Shown here one piece after another: positions 1 to 9,259 of a stretch of 64,000 bases of DNA. The DNA is from Nitrospiraceae bacterium UBA6905. Its GTDB lineage: Bacteria > Nitrospirota > Thermodesulfovibrionia > Thermodesulfovibrionales > UBA6898. Every line of letters begins with the position of its first letter. Within the stretch, counting starts at the first letter, position 1. The notes below the pieces were generated by a model. It was not told the origin of the DNA, searched no databases, and saw nothing but the letters and a program-made list of their open reading frames with translations. The stretch is from NCBI GenBank assembly GCA_002451165.1, contig DKBH01000104.1, positions 23,076 to 87,075 of the forward strand, in the 5' to 3' direction. The position numbers and the translations under genes were made by a program.

Positions 1-530
1 ACGAGCGTTTCCTGCACATAGGCATTAGCATAGGTCAGTTTAAGCGCTTCCGCGAGCCGGGCAGCATTGATGCTCTCCGTAAAGGATCCTACCTGCACAG
101 CAAACGGACCACCTTTATCAGCTATCAGCACTTTTGCGGTCTTGACGTATGAAGCATCCCTTCCCTGAACTTCAACAGTTACCAGAGCAGTACCAGGACC
201 TATGAGATCGATATCATGAGCCGCGGCATAGGACAGATCGATATCGCGTCCCTTCACGAACGGTCCCCGATCATTGACAAGGCATTCCACTGATTTGCCG
301 TTTGCGGCATTGCTGACCCGCAATCTCGTACCGAACGGATATTCTTTATGAGCACACGTCCTGGCATACATATCAAATGGTTCACCTGATGCTGTTGGCC
401 GACCGTGAAAATCAGGACCATACCACGAGGCAACGACATAATAGGTAGCGGGATTACCCTGGTGCACATCATATTTTGCAGGAGCACAGGAGCTCATCAC
501 AAGGAGTACACCGGAAAGAGCGAGATGCAA
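1..530 (-). CDS. rlpA: RlpA-family septal ring lipoprotein (3' end cut by window)
   Basis: Reading the minus strand from about 530 gives a short hydrophobic leader ending in VMSSC, which resembles a lipobox, then YYVVASWYGPDFHGRPTASG and VNDRGPFVKGRDIDLSYAAA. These are the double-psi beta-barrel signatures of RlpA, a periplasmic peptidoglycan-binding protein or lytic transglycosylase. The last visible part, GGPFAVQVGSFTESINAARL, is the start of a SPOR domain, which binds denuded glycan strands at the septum. The gene runs off the left edge, so its C-terminus is not seen. The start is uncertain: the only in-frame start near the leader is TTG at 530, while a strong GGAGGA sits about 30 nt upstream. 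It follows hslU by 54 bp and probably ends the trmFO operon. Confidence 0.85.
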   Translation of the reverse strand, partial: MHLALSGVLLVMSSCAPAKYDVHQGNPATYYVVASWYGPDFHGRPTASGEPFDMYARTCAHKEYPFGTRLRVSNAANGKSVECLVNDRGPFVKGRDIDLSYAAAHDIDLIGPGTALVTVEVQGRDASYVKTAKVLIADKGGPFAVQVGSFTESINAARLAEALKLTYANAYVQETL

Positions 531-584
531 TAAAGATGCTTTCTCACAGCTGTGAAATTTATCCTCCCTACACCTCACAAGTCG

Positions 585-1925
585 TTAGAGGATATACCGG
601 CTCAGGTCTTCATCCTTGACAATCTCGCCAAGCTTGTCCTGAACGTAGTTCCTGTCAATAATGATATGTTCCCCTTGTTGTTCTGGGGCATGAAACGAGA
701 TATCTTCTAAGAGCTTTTCGAGGATGGTGTGGAGTCTTCTCGCCCCGATATTCTCGGTCTTGTCATTCACAACGGCAGCTATACCCGATATCTCCTCCAC
801 AGCTTCGGAGGTGAAATCGATGCGGATTTCCTCGGTGGCAAGAAGGGCTGTATATTGCTTCACCAGAGCATTGCGGGGTTCCGTAAGGATTCGTATAAAG
901 TCGGCTTTGCCTAGTGCTTCAAGTTCTACGCGAATCGGAAAACGTCCCTGGAGCTCAGGAATCAGATCAGAGGGTTTTGCGATATGAAATGCCCCTGCCG
1001 CGATAAAAAGAATATGCTCAGTCTTGACCGGACCATGTTTGGTCGTCACCGTCGAACCCTCAACAATAGGCAGCAGATCTCTCTGCACGCCCTCCCGGGA
1101 GACGTCCGGTCCGTGGGAGCTTCCCCTGCTGCAGATCTTATCAATCTCGTCAATAAAAACAATGCCTGACTGTTCGACTCGTTCCAGTGCTTCCTGGGTA
1201 ATCTTATCCATGTCAATAAGCCTTGTGGATTCTTCCTGCTCCAGAAGCACGAGGGCTTCAGGGACTTTGACCTTCTTTCTCTTGACTTTTTCCGGCATCA
1301 GATTCCCCAGCATCGACTTCAGATTCATCTCCAGATCTTCGAGCCCCACATTCGAAATAACGCCAAACGGCATGGTGCGTTCCCGTACCTCGATCTCTAC
1401 ATACCGTTCATCCAGTCTGCCGCTTCTCAGCTGCTCCCGCAAACGTTCCCGTGTCTCAATCTGCACGTCTCTTTCTTCTTCGACCTGCTCATCGATACGC
1501 TGGTGACGTTGGCCGGGAAGAAGCAGGTCAAGCAGACGTTCTTCCGCAAATCGTTTCGCTTTCTCACGTATCATTTCCAGGTGCTCATTCTTGACCAAGT
1601 TGACCGATATTTCGGTCAAGTCCCTGACGATGGATTCAACATCTCTGCCGACATAGCCGATTTCGGTAAACTTTGATGCTTCGACCTTGATGAACGGAGC
1701 AGCTGCCAGGCGCGATATGCGTCGGGCAATCTCGGTTTTCCCGACACCCGTGGGACCGATCATGAGAATGTTCTTGGGGAGCACTTCGTCCTTGAGCTCA
1801 GGTATCAGTCGCTGTCTTCTCCACCGGTTTCTCAGCGCAATGGCAACCGCTTTTTTTGCTTTCTGCTGACCGACAATAAATTTATCCAATTCGGCAACGA
1901 TCTTTCTTGGAGTAAGGCTGTTCAT
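585..1925 (-). CDS. hslU: HslU, ATPase subunit of the HslUV protease
   Basis: This 446-residue protein matches the usual HslU length. It has the N-terminal [18 protein letters not shown] segment, Walker [10 protein letters not shown], Walker [10 protein letters not shown] and the [16 protein letters not shown] segment. The charged middle part (about residues 130-240) is the intermediate domain that recognises substrates. HslU unfolds proteins with ATP and feeds them to the HslV peptidase in the cytoplasm. It begins 1 nt after the hslV stop, so the two are surely cotranscribed and probably translationally coupled. The order trmFO-xerC-hslV-hslU is a known conserved block. Confidence 0.97.
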   Translation of the reverse strand: MNSLTPRKIVAELDKFIVGQQKAKKAVAIALRNRWRRQRLIPELKDEVLPKNILMIGPTGVGKTEIARRISRLAAAPFIKVEASKFTEIGYVGRDVESIVRDLTEISVNLVKNEHLEMIREKAKRFAEERLLDLLLPGQRHQRIDEQVEEERDVQIETRERLREQLRSGRLDERYVEIEVRERTMPFGVISNVGLEDLEMNLKSMLGNLMPEKVKRKKVKVPEALVLLEQEESTRLIDMDKITQEALERVEQSGIVFIDEIDKICSRGSSHGPDVSREGVQRDLLPIVEGSTVTTKHGPVKTEHILFIAAGAFHIAKPSDLIPELQGRFPIRVELEALGKADFIRILTEPRNALVKQYTALLATEEIRIDFTSEAVEEISGIAAVVNDKTENIGARRLHTILEKLLEDISFHAPEQQGEHIIIDRNYVQDKLGEIVKDEDLSRYIL

Positions 1926-1926
1926 G

Positions 1927-2457
1927 CTAGGTAAGCTCCTCTAAAGAGATGTTTTCGTTGGTATAAATGCAAATGTCTGAAGCTATTTTTAATGCCTTTG
2001 TAATGATCTCGCCGGCACCGAGAGAAGTGTTTTCACATAATGCAAGAGCGGCAGCCTGGGCATAGGGTCCCCCTGATCCTATTGCAGCGATCCCGTGCTC
2101 AGGCTCCAAAACATCTCCCGTTCCAGAAATTATGAAGGTGTGGTCGCAATCCGCAACGACCAGAAGAGCCTCCAGCCGCCTCAGGATCTTGTCTGTCCGC
2201 CAGTCTTTGGCCAGCTCAACAGCTGCCCTTGTTAGGTTACCACGGTATGCCTCCAGTTTGCCCTCGAACTTCTCGAATAATGTGAATGCGTCCGCTGTTG
2301 CCCCGGCAAAACCGGCTATCACCTTATCCCCGTACATTTTTCGGATTTTTCTTGCATTCTGTTTTAAAACGGTGGTACCGAGCGTCACCTGGCCATCACC
2401 ACCGATAGCGACATTGTTGTCTTTTCTGACGCAGAGTATCGTCGTCGCATGAAACAT
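1927..2457 (-). CDS. hslV: HslV, proteolytic subunit of the HslUV protease
   Basis: The 176-residue protein begins [12 protein letters not shown]. In this family the N-terminal nucleophile is a threonine exposed after short pro-peptide removal, here Thr5 or Thr6 in [12 protein letters not shown], the [17 protein letters not shown] stretch and the AIGSGG loop are all present. HslV forms a dodecamer that degrades unfolded proteins delivered by HslU. It lies between xerC (64 bp upstream) and hslU (1 nt downstream). Nothing is unusual apart from the four-residue leader before the threonine pair, which is also seen in Firmicutes homologues such as ClpQ. Confidence 0.96.
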   Translation of the reverse strand: MFHATTILCVRKDNNVAIGGDGQVTLGTTVLKQNARKIRKMYGDKVIAGFAGATADAFTLFEKFEGKLEAYRGNLTRAAVELAKDWRTDKILRRLEALLVVADCDHTFIISGTGDVLEPEHGIAAIGSGGPYAQAAALALCENTSLGAGEIITKALKIASDICIYTNENISLEELT

Positions 2458-2521
2458 AATCGCACCTCATTGCAGGTAGTTTTCTCAATGAAGGAATTAT
2501 ATACCAAACCGGTCGTGAACC

Positions 2522-3403
2522 TTAATCTTTTTCTTCAGATGAAAGGGGATGCGCCCTTTCATATATGTCCATCAGATGGGTAATGTCCAAATGAGTGTAT
2601 TTCTGCGTCGTCGACAGTGATGCATGACCGAGAAGTTCCTGAATGACCCTCAGATCTGCACCAGCCTGAAGGAGGTGTGACGCAAAGGTATGACGTATTG
2701 TGTGAGGGCCCACGCGGTCGCTAGCTCCTATTAAACGGGCATATTTCACAACAACCCTTCGAATACTCCGATCTGAAAGCGGGGACCCGCGTTTGCTCAG
2801 GAATAGTACGGAACTCTTCTTCCGGAGCAGAATCTTTTCGGTCAAGTATCCTCTGATCGCCTCCGCTGCTTTTGATCCCAGCGGAACAATGCGTTCCTTT
2901 TTCCCTTTGCCGCGAACTTTGACGAGCCCCTCGCGGGTATTGACGTCCTCAGCGTTCAGGCCAGCGACTTCACTGACGCGAAGTCCGCTCGAATACAGGA
3001 GTTCGAGAATAGCCCTATCGCGGGCATGAATAAACCCGATCGTGTCGGTCCGTTCAATAAGGGCGAATACATCATCGACAGAAAGAAATTGGGGCAGGTG
3101 CCGTTCTGCCTTCGGCGTCGTCACCAACTTCGCAGGGTTTGCCGTGAGATATCCCTCTCGTGTCAGGTATTTGAGAAAGGAGCGAACAGAAGAGAGCCGC
3201 CTGCCTGCAGTCGTTTTGGTCAGACCATTCTTAATCTGCCTGGCGACAAAACCCCGCACGTCAAGCATCTCGACAGCATCAGCATCTTTCGCTGCATGGG
3301 CGGCGAATAGCTCAAGATCCTTCCGGTATGCCCTGAGCGTATGAAGCGACATGCCGCGCTCTATCTCCAGATATCGAAGAAATTTGTCGATCATTTGTTT
3401 CAT
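2522..3403 (-). CDS. xerC: Tyrosine recombinase XerC-type
   Basis: A 293-residue integrase/recombinase with an N-terminal SAM-like core-binding domain (residues 1-90, FLRYLEIERGMSLHTLRAYR) and a C-terminal catalytic domain. Catalytic residues are visible: Arg in SGLRVSEV, Lys in RGKGKKERIVPLG, the HTIRHTFASHLL box, the second His in LLGHASLSTTQ and the nucleophile Tyr in KYTHLDI. The family resolves chromosome dimers at dif sites or acts in related site-specific recombination. The start codon overlaps the trmFO stop by 4 nt (ATGA). Its place between trmFO and hslV supports the housekeeping XerC role rather than a mobile-element integrase. Confidence 0.92.
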   Translation of the reverse strand: MKQMIDKFLRYLEIERGMSLHTLRAYRKDLELFAAHAAKDADAVEMLDVRGFVARQIKNGLTKTTAGRRLSSVRSFLKYLTREGYLTANPAKLVTTPKAERHLPQFLSVDDVFALIERTDTIGFIHARDRAILELLYSSGLRVSEVAGLNAEDVNTREGLVKVRGKGKKERIVPLGSKAAEAIRGYLTEKILLRKKSSVLFLSKRGSPLSDRSIRRVVVKYARLIGASDRVGPHTIRHTFASHLLQAGADLRVIQELLGHASLSTTQKYTHLDITHLMDIYERAHPLSSEEKD

Positions 3404-4719
3404 GCGTCTGTTACCATCGCGAGATACGATCTCCAGGCTGCAAGCGCACGTTCAGCAATCGTAGCTTTTTTTTCCTTCTTGTTGCGCATTTTATAAAGAG
3501 CAGCGGACACCTGAAAAAGGCCGAAATTGATATTGCTCGGCTGAAAATGCTTACTGTCCGATTCCGTGATATGCCGTATCAAGGCGCCATGCGCAGATGC
3601 CGGGGGTACTGGAGGAATTTCCATGCCTCTAAGTTTCAACGATGCATTGATTCCAGCAACAAGTCCCATCGCGGTCGACTCAATATATCCCTCTACACCG
3701 GTTATCTGGCCGGCGATGAAAAGATCGGAACGTCGCTTAAACGATAGGTCGTTATGGAGAAGTGCCGGGGCATTGAAGAACGTATTGCGGTGGATGCTGC
3801 CATACCGCAGGAATTCGGCGTGCTCAAGACCTGGTATCATGCGGAACACCTTCTTTTGTTCCGGCCATTTGAGGCGCGTCTGAAAACCGACCAGATTGTA
3901 CGCGGTCATTTCCCTGTTTTCGGACCGCAACTGAACAACAGCATACGGTTCCCTGCCGATCACAGGGTCCGGCAGACCGACAGGTTTCATCGGCCCAAAT
4001 CGCAGGGTATCGAATCCCCGTGATGCCATCACTTCAATCGGCATGCAACCCTCAAAGACCTTGTTCTCTTCAAAGGCTCTCGGTTCGACCTTTTCGGCCT
4101 GTAGCAGGGCATCGTAAAAATGCTCATATTCCCGACGGTCCATGGGACAGTTGAGATAGTCAGCCCCGCCTTTTCCATACCGCGACATCCGGTAGACCTT
4201 TTTTGGGTCGATACTTGCGCCATCTATGATCGGAGCAATTGCATCATAGAAATACAGATGTTCACAACCGGTGACACGCAGCAGCTCCTCTGCCATGGAA
4301 GGTGAGGTAAGCGGCCCCGTCGCGATAACCGCAGCTGTCTCGGGCAGCATCGTGACCTCTTCCCTGACGATCTCGATATGCCGATGGCCGGAAAGCCTTT
4401 CTGATATGAACTCTGCAAAGAGATGCCGGTCAACGGCAAGCGCAGAGCCTGCGGGCACGGGAGCGACCTGAGCGGCCTGCATGATCAGGGAACCTGCCAG
4501 CGTGAGCTCATTTTTCAAAATACCAGGGGCAGATTGCGGATCGTTCGACCTGAGGGAATTGGAGCAGACAAGTTCTCCCAAGAACGGCGTTGTATGTGCT
4601 TCCGTCATCTTCTGCGGGCGCATTTCGTAGAGTATGACCTTGATGCCCCGCTGGGCTGCCTGCCACGCAGCCTCTGACCCCGCAAGACCTCCGCCGACCA
4701 CAACCAGATCTCTGCTCAT
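3400..4719 (-). CDS. trmFO: TrmFO, folate-dependent tRNA (uracil-54-C5) methyltransferase
   Basis: The 439-residue flavoprotein opens with a Rossmann FAD-binding motif (VVVGGGLAGSEAAWQAA) and has the GID-family signatures TEAHTTPFLGELVCSNSLRS and FEGCMPIEVMASRG, which holds the conserved nucleophilic cysteine. It uses 5,10-methylenetetrahydrofolate and FADH2 to make ribothymidine at tRNA position 54. It is the first gene of the trmFO-xerC-hslV-hslU-rlpA unit. A -10-like TACAAT lies only 6 nt upstream of the ATG, so the transcript may be leaderless. No Shine-Dalgarno sequence is apparent. Confidence 0.96.
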   Translation of the reverse strand: MSRDLVVVGGGLAGSEAAWQAAQRGIKVILYEMRPQKMTEAHTTPFLGELVCSNSLRSNDPQSAPGILKNELTLAGSLIMQAAQVAPVPAGSALAVDRHLFAEFISERLSGHRHIEIVREEVTMLPETAAVIATGPLTSPSMAEELLRVTGCEHLYFYDAIAPIIDGASIDPKKVYRMSRYGKGGADYLNCPMDRREYEHFYDALLQAEKVEPRAFEENKVFEGCMPIEVMASRGFDTLRFGPMKPVGLPDPVIGREPYAVVQLRSENREMTAYNLVGFQTRLKWPEQKKVFRMIPGLEHAEFLRYGSIHRNTFFNAPALLHNDLSFKRRSDLFIAGQITGVEGYIESTAMGLVAGINASLKLRGMEIPPVPPASAHGALIRHITESDSKHFQPSNINFGLFQVSAALYKMRNKKEKKATIAERALAAWRSYLAMVTDA

Positions 4720-4725
4720 AGCAAT

Positions 4726-4731
4726 ATTGTA
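4726..4731 (-). promoter_or_regulatory. -10 box for trmFO, leaderless arrangement
   Basis: TACAAT on the minus strand ends 6 nt before the trmFO ATG, so transcription would start at or next to the start codon. The -35 region is weak (TTTCGT at 17 bp). The pattern recurs upstream of several other first genes in the window. Confidence 0.45.
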
Positions 4732-4779
4732 AACGATATCGCAGCGGAACGAAATGGAATAAGCGGACTCTGCGGAAAA

Positions 4780-7700
4780 CTATTTCGCCGGAGACTGGAT
4801 GACTGAACGAAACTCCCGCCCTCTCCAGAGCATATAGATGGCAGGATAAATGATGAGTTCCAAAATGGTGGACGTAACGACGCCGCCTACCATCGGCGCA
4901 GCAATCCGCTTCATGACATCCGCACCGGTCCCATGGCTGAACATGATCGGCACGAGTCCTGCCAGAATAACGCTGACCGTCATTATTTTCGGTCGTATCC
5001 TCTTGACAGCACCGTGCATGACTGCCTCTTTAAGATCAGCCATCGACACCAGCCTGTTTTCCCGTTTCCACTGCTCATATGCAAGATCCAGGTAGAGGAG
5101 CATTACCACCCCTGTTTCCGCATCAAGACCGGCAAGAGCGATGATGCCGACCCATACGGCTATGCTCATATTGTAACCGAGGAGATAGAGCAGCCAGAAC
5201 GATCCGACTAGGGAAAATGGCACCGCCAGCAGCACGATAAGCGTTTTGGTAATAGATTTCGTATTCAGGAAGATCAGCACAAAAATGAGCAGGATGGTAA
5301 GGGGAATCACCAGGAGAAGACGTTTGTGTGTCTTTACCAGATATTCATACTCTCCGCTCCATTGCAGCCTGTACCCGTCAGGGAGTTTTACGGTTTCCTC
5401 CACCTTCTTCTTCGCCTCTTCGACATAGCCGCCGACATCCCGCCCGCTAAAGTCAACGAAAACGTAGTTTGCAAGCAGGCCCTCTTCGCTCTTTATGGCC
5501 GGCGGTCCCTGGACTATATTGATATCGGCTACTTCAGCAAGGGGGATCTGGGCTACCGTTCCGGCCGCACCCCCCATGGATGCGGAAGCGTTCATCGCCA
5601 CCGGAACAAGAATTCTCCTGATCGACTCAATATCCCCACGAAAATCCCTGGCATAGCGGACATTTACCGGATATCGCTCTCTGCCCTCGACCGTCGTTGT
5701 GAGAGTCATGCCACCCAGTGTGCTCGATATGATCGACTGCACGTCATCGATGGAAAGCCCATAGCGGGCAATTTCATCCCTCTTGGGGCGAATGTCAAGA
5801 AAATAGCCGGTCATGACGCGTTCGGCATAAGCGCTCCGTGTTCCGCGGATCCCCTGGATTGCCTTTTCTATGTCGAGAGAGATCTTTTCGAGGACAGGCA
5901 GTTTGGGTCCAAGCACCTTGACGCCGACCGGCGTACGTATGCCTGTTGCAAGCATATCAAGCCGTGCCTTGATCGGCATGGTAAAGGAATTAGCAACCCC
6001 GGGTATGGTTAATTTATCATTCAATTCATTCTTCAGTTTCTCAACCGTCATGCCGGGGCGCCACTCTTCCTCCGGCTTGAGATTGATAACCGTCTCGAAC
6101 ATTTCGAGCGGCGCAGGGTCAGTGGCTGTTTCGGCCCTGCCGGCCTTACCGAATACCTGGGCAACCTCGGGGACCTCTTTTATCAGGCGGTCCTGGATCT
6201 GCAGGAGTTTCGAGACCTCGGAAATCGACGCTCCGGGTACCGTAACCGGCATGTAGAACAGTGTTCCCTCATCAAGCGGCGGCATGAACTCCGATCCGAG
6301 TTTTATGAATGGATATGCAGTCACGGCCATAATTATGAGCGCGACAACAATCACACTCTTCTTATAACGCAGCGCAAAACTTGCGACCGGTTCATAGAGC
6401 CGATGCAGCAGCCGGCTGACCGGATGTTGATCTTCCGGATAGATGGTGAAGAGGTATCTCAGCAGCGGCAACCTGCTCACCAGCGGCATCTTCTCATGAA
6501 TAAACAGCGTCATCAACACGGGTGTTATGGTTACGGCAAGGAATGAGGAAAAGAGCATGGCAAAGGTTTTTGTATACGCAAGCGGCTTAAAAAGCCGTCC
6601 GGCCTGCGCCTGGAGCGTAAAGACCGGCAGGAAACCGACGGTGATAACCAGGAGGGAGAAGAAGAGCGAAGGACCAACCTCCTTTGCTGCATCGATGATG
6701 ACATCGATCCGGGTACAGCTCTTCTTTTCAAGACTGCAGCTCCAGTCCTCCATCTTCTTATGAGCATTCTCCACCATGATGATCGAAGCATCGACCATAG
6801 CGCCAATGGCGATCGCAATACCGCTGAGGCTCATGATATTCGACGTTACCTGCAGATAGTACATGCAGATAAAGGAAATAATTATGGCTACCGGGAGCGT
6901 CAGAATGACAACCAAGGCACTCGGCAGATGGAAAAGGAATACGACGCATACAACGCTGACCGCGATCGAGAGCTTTATGATCTCTTCCTTGAGTGTATGT
7001 ATCGAACGGAGGATCAGGTCAGACCGGTCATAGGTCGTCACGACTTTAACGCCCGCCGGCAGAGAAGGCTGCACCTCCTTGGCGATCTTTTCCTTAACCC
7101 GTTCAATCACATTCAGGACGTTCTCACCAAAGCGGACAACCACGATCCCACCGGCTACTTCCCCTTTTCCATCGAGATCTACCAGCCCTCTGCGGATTTC
7201 CGGACCAAGCCGCACGTTAGCGATATCACGCAGATATACCGGCGTACCTGAGCCGCCCTTTCCGACCGCCAGCTCTTCAAGATCACTGAGATTCCTGATA
7301 TATCCCCTGCCTCTGACCATATACTCCACGCCCGAGAATTCCAGCACCCGGCCTTCTACATCCCTGTTGCTTTTCCGTATCGCTTCCATCACGGCCATGA
7401 GGGGGAGATTGTATGCAGCAAGGCGGTTTGGATCGATCGTTATCTGATATTGCTTGACGAACCCTCCCACACTGGCTACCTGTGAAACACCCGGTACGCT
7501 CTCGATCGCGAGCTTGACATTCCAGTCCTGTATCGAACGGAGTTGGGAAAGGTCGTGCTGTCCCCTTTCGTCTACAATCGCGTACGAAAACCCCCAGCCC
7601 ACACTCGTTGCGTCAGGTCCCAACACCGGGTTGACATCGGCCGGAAGCTTACTGCGCACTGACTGCAGGTATTCGAGAACGCGGCTTCGTCCCCAATAGA

Positions 7701-8034
7701 TGTCGGTGCCCTCTTCAAATATTACATAAATAAATGAACTGCCAAGGAACGAAAAGCCTCTGACTGCCTGAACTTTGGGAGCAGCCAAAAGTGTCGATGA
7801 GATTGGATACGTAACCTGGTCTTCGACAAGATCGGGACTCCGACCCGGCCATTCAGTGTATATGATGACCTGGGTATCGCTAAGGTCAGGAATTGCATCG
7901 AGCGGCGTTTTCTTCAGCGCCCAGATACCCCACATGCAGAGGAAGCCGACAAGAAGAAAAACGATAAACTTATTCTTTGCGCTGTATTCGATTATTCTGG
8001 CGATCATCGGTGCCGGATCTTTCTCATTGCTCAT
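4780..8034 (-). CDS. cusA: CusA-type heavy-metal RND efflux pump
   Basis: A protein of about 1084 residues with the two-fold RND layout: TM1, a periplasmic porter domain, TM2-6, then the same again. The TM4 motif AIAIGAMVDASIIMVENAHK closely resembles monovalent-cation (Cu+/Ag+) pumps rather than the DFGxxVDGAVV form of CzcA/CnrA types, so a copper or silver substrate is inferred. It uses the proton gradient to move metal across the outer membrane together with CusB and CusC. The start is taken at the ATG overlapping the cusB stop (8034), giving MSNEKDPAPMIARIIEYSAK; another methionine at 8007 (MIAR) matches the usual CusA start and is an alternative. It is the last gene of the operon. Confidence 0.93.
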   Translation of the reverse strand: MSNEKDPAPMIARIIEYSAKNKFIVFLLVGFLCMWGIWALKKTPLDAIPDLSDTQVIIYTEWPGRSPDLVEDQVTYPISSTLLAAPKVQAVRGFSFLGSSFIYVIFEEGTDIYWGRSRVLEYLQSVRSKLPADVNPVLGPDATSVGWGFSYAIVDERGQHDLSQLRSIQDWNVKLAIESVPGVSQVASVGGFVKQYQITIDPNRLAAYNLPLMAVMEAIRKSNRDVEGRVLEFSGVEYMVRGRGYIRNLSDLEELAVGKGGSGTPVYLRDIANVRLGPEIRRGLVDLDGKGEVAGGIVVVRFGENVLNVIERVKEKIAKEVQPSLPAGVKVVTTYDRSDLILRSIHTLKEEIIKLSIAVSVVCVVFLFHLPSALVVILTLPVAIIISFICMYYLQVTSNIMSLSGIAIAIGAMVDASIIMVENAHKKMEDWSCSLEKKSCTRIDVIIDAAKEVGPSLFFSLLVITVGFLPVFTLQAQAGRLFKPLAYTKTFAMLFSSFLAVTITPVLMTLFIHEKMPLVSRLPLLRYLFTIYPEDQHPVSRLLHRLYEPVASFALRYKKSVIVVALIIMAVTAYPFIKLGSEFMPPLDEGTLFYMPVTVPGASISEVSKLLQIQDRLIKEVPEVAQVFGKAGRAETATDPAPLEMFETVINLKPEEEWRPGMTVEKLKNELNDKLTIPGVANSFTMPIKARLDMLATGIRTPVGVKVLGPKLPVLEKISLDIEKAIQGIRGTRSAYAERVMTGYFLDIRPKRDEIARYGLSIDDVQSIISSTLGGMTLTTTVEGRERYPVNVRYARDFRGDIESIRRILVPVAMNASASMGGAAGTVAQIPLAEVADINIVQGPPAIKSEEGLLANYVFVDFSGRDVGGYVEEAKKKVEETVKLPDGYRLQWSGEYEYLVKTHKRLLLVIPLTILLIFVLIFLNTKSITKTLIVLLAVPFSLVGSFWLLYLLGYNMSIAVWVGIIALAGLDAETGVVMLLYLDLAYEQWKRENRLVSMADLKEAVMHGAVKRIRPKIMTVSVILAGLVPIMFSHGTGADVMKRIAAPMVGGVVTSTILELIIYPAIYMLWRGREFRSVIQSPAK

Positions 8035-9259
8035 GACCGCCAAGCGGGGCAATTCCCTTCAGTTTCGCCTCGGAATCTATAAGAAATGTCGCAGATGACG
8101 CGACTTTTTCACCTGCAGTGAGACCTTTGCGAACCTCAAACATTCCACTTGCTCTCACGCCGACCTCGACTTGCCGTGGCTCGAAATATCCGTCACCCTG
8201 ATCAACATAGACAACCTGCTGCATGCCGGTATCGATAACGGCATCCTCAGGGATAACCAGCCTTTTCCCGAGGTCGATCTTGAGTTCGACGTTCGTAAAC
8301 ATCTGTGGCTTCAACTGTTCGCCGGGATTGGCTATCGTGAAACGAATTTTGGCTGTCCGCGTATCTCCGGAAAGCGTGGGATAGATATATTCGACCTTCG
8401 AGGAAAATACCTTTCCCGGGAAATAACTGAGCGTGATGGCCGCTGTCTGCCCGAGCCGCACCGCGGGGAGTTCATACTCATAGATATCTGCAATCACCCA
8501 TACGCTCGAGAGATCTGCAATGTCGAACAGTTTTTCTCCTGGCATCACCTGCATCCCCTGGATGGCCATTTTCTGTACGACATACCCCCTGGCAGGACTG
8601 TAGAGCGTTAGTGTACGCATGGGCCTTCCCGTCTCTGCTATTTTTCTTATCTGCTCATCGGTTATATCCCAAAGCTTCAACCGCTGCCGCGCAGCAGCAA
8701 CAATCCTGTCCACGTCAGTTGAAAGCAGGCTTCCAAAGACATCGTTCTTGGCAGCACTTCCTTTCCCGGCCCATGCGAGAGCATCGATGAATTCCTGCTG
8801 TGTAGCGACGAGTTCGGGACTATAGAGATCAGCCAGTGGTTCACCCTTCTTTACATATTTTCCGGTATAATCGATATAGAGCTTTTCAATCCAGCCCGCG
8901 ATCTTCGTATTCACCGTTGCAAGTCGGCGCTCATCGTAGTCTACCCTTCCGACAGTCCTAATCACTTTCAACAGCGGCTGTACTGCAGCTACTACAGTCC
9001 TCACCCCAAGCATCTGCTGCTTGTCTTCGGGGATCTCCACTGCCGGAGCCTCTTCTTCCTCCGTAACTTCTTCCTTTTGCTGTCCGTTTGCCTGTGGGAC
9101 AGTGGCCGTGTCATGGCTCTGAGATTTCTGATCGACCCGAACCTGCCGGCTGCCCTCCTGCACATGACCGCTGTTTCTTTCTATCAGTTTTGAGCCATAA
9201 TAAACACCGCCAGCTATCATCAGGAATATGACAATGACCACGAGATGTTTTCTTTTCAT
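8024..9259 (-). CDS. cusB: CusB-type periplasmic adaptor of the metal efflux pump
   Basis: The 411-residue membrane-fusion protein has an N-terminal anchor (residues 5-24), an acidic, low-complexity linker (about 45-75, VTEEEEAPAVEIPEDKQQML), then the CusB/HlyD-like fold: RTVGRVDYDERRLATVNTKI, GWIEKLYIDYTGKYVKKGE and SPARGYVVQKMAIQGMQVMP. It bridges CusA and the outer-membrane channel and in characterised systems passes Cu/Ag to the pump. Both ends overlap neighbours (4 nt with cusC, about 11 nt with cusA), which shows translational coupling. The N-terminus lacks the Met-rich metal site of E. coli CusB, so metal handling may lie in the YtkA-like protein upstream. Confidence 0.92.
   Translation of the reverse strand: MKRKHLVVIVIFLMIAGGVYYGSKLIERNSGHVQEGSRQVRVDQKSQSHDTATVPQANGQQKEEVTEEEEAPAVEIPEDKQQMLGVRTVVAAVQPLLKVIRTVGRVDYDERRLATVNTKIAGWIEKLYIDYTGKYVKKGEPLADLYSPELVATQQEFIDALAWAGKGSAAKNDVFGSLLSTDVDRIVAAARQRLKLWDITDEQIRKIAETGRPMRTLTLYSPARGYVVQKMAIQGMQVMPGEKLFDIADLSSVWVIADIYEYELPAVRLGQTAAITLSYFPGKVFSSKVEYIYPTLSGDTRTAKIRFTIANPGEQLKPQMFTNVELKIDLGKRLVIPEDAVIDTGMQQVVYVDQGDGYFEPRQVEVGVRASGMFEVRKGLTAGEKVASSATFLIDSEAKLKGIAPLGGHEQ

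Noticed and set aside
254..487. 77-codon minus-strand frame
   Set aside because: It lies within rlpA in another frame; the rlpA frame has clear conserved motifs.
2522..3403. Tyrosine recombinase as sign of a mobile element
   Set aside because: It is in the conserved trmFO-xerC-hslVU block with no attachment repeats or phage genes; it is the housekeeping type.
5326..6012. 228-codon plus-strand frame
   Set aside because: Antisense to cusA and without any family signature.
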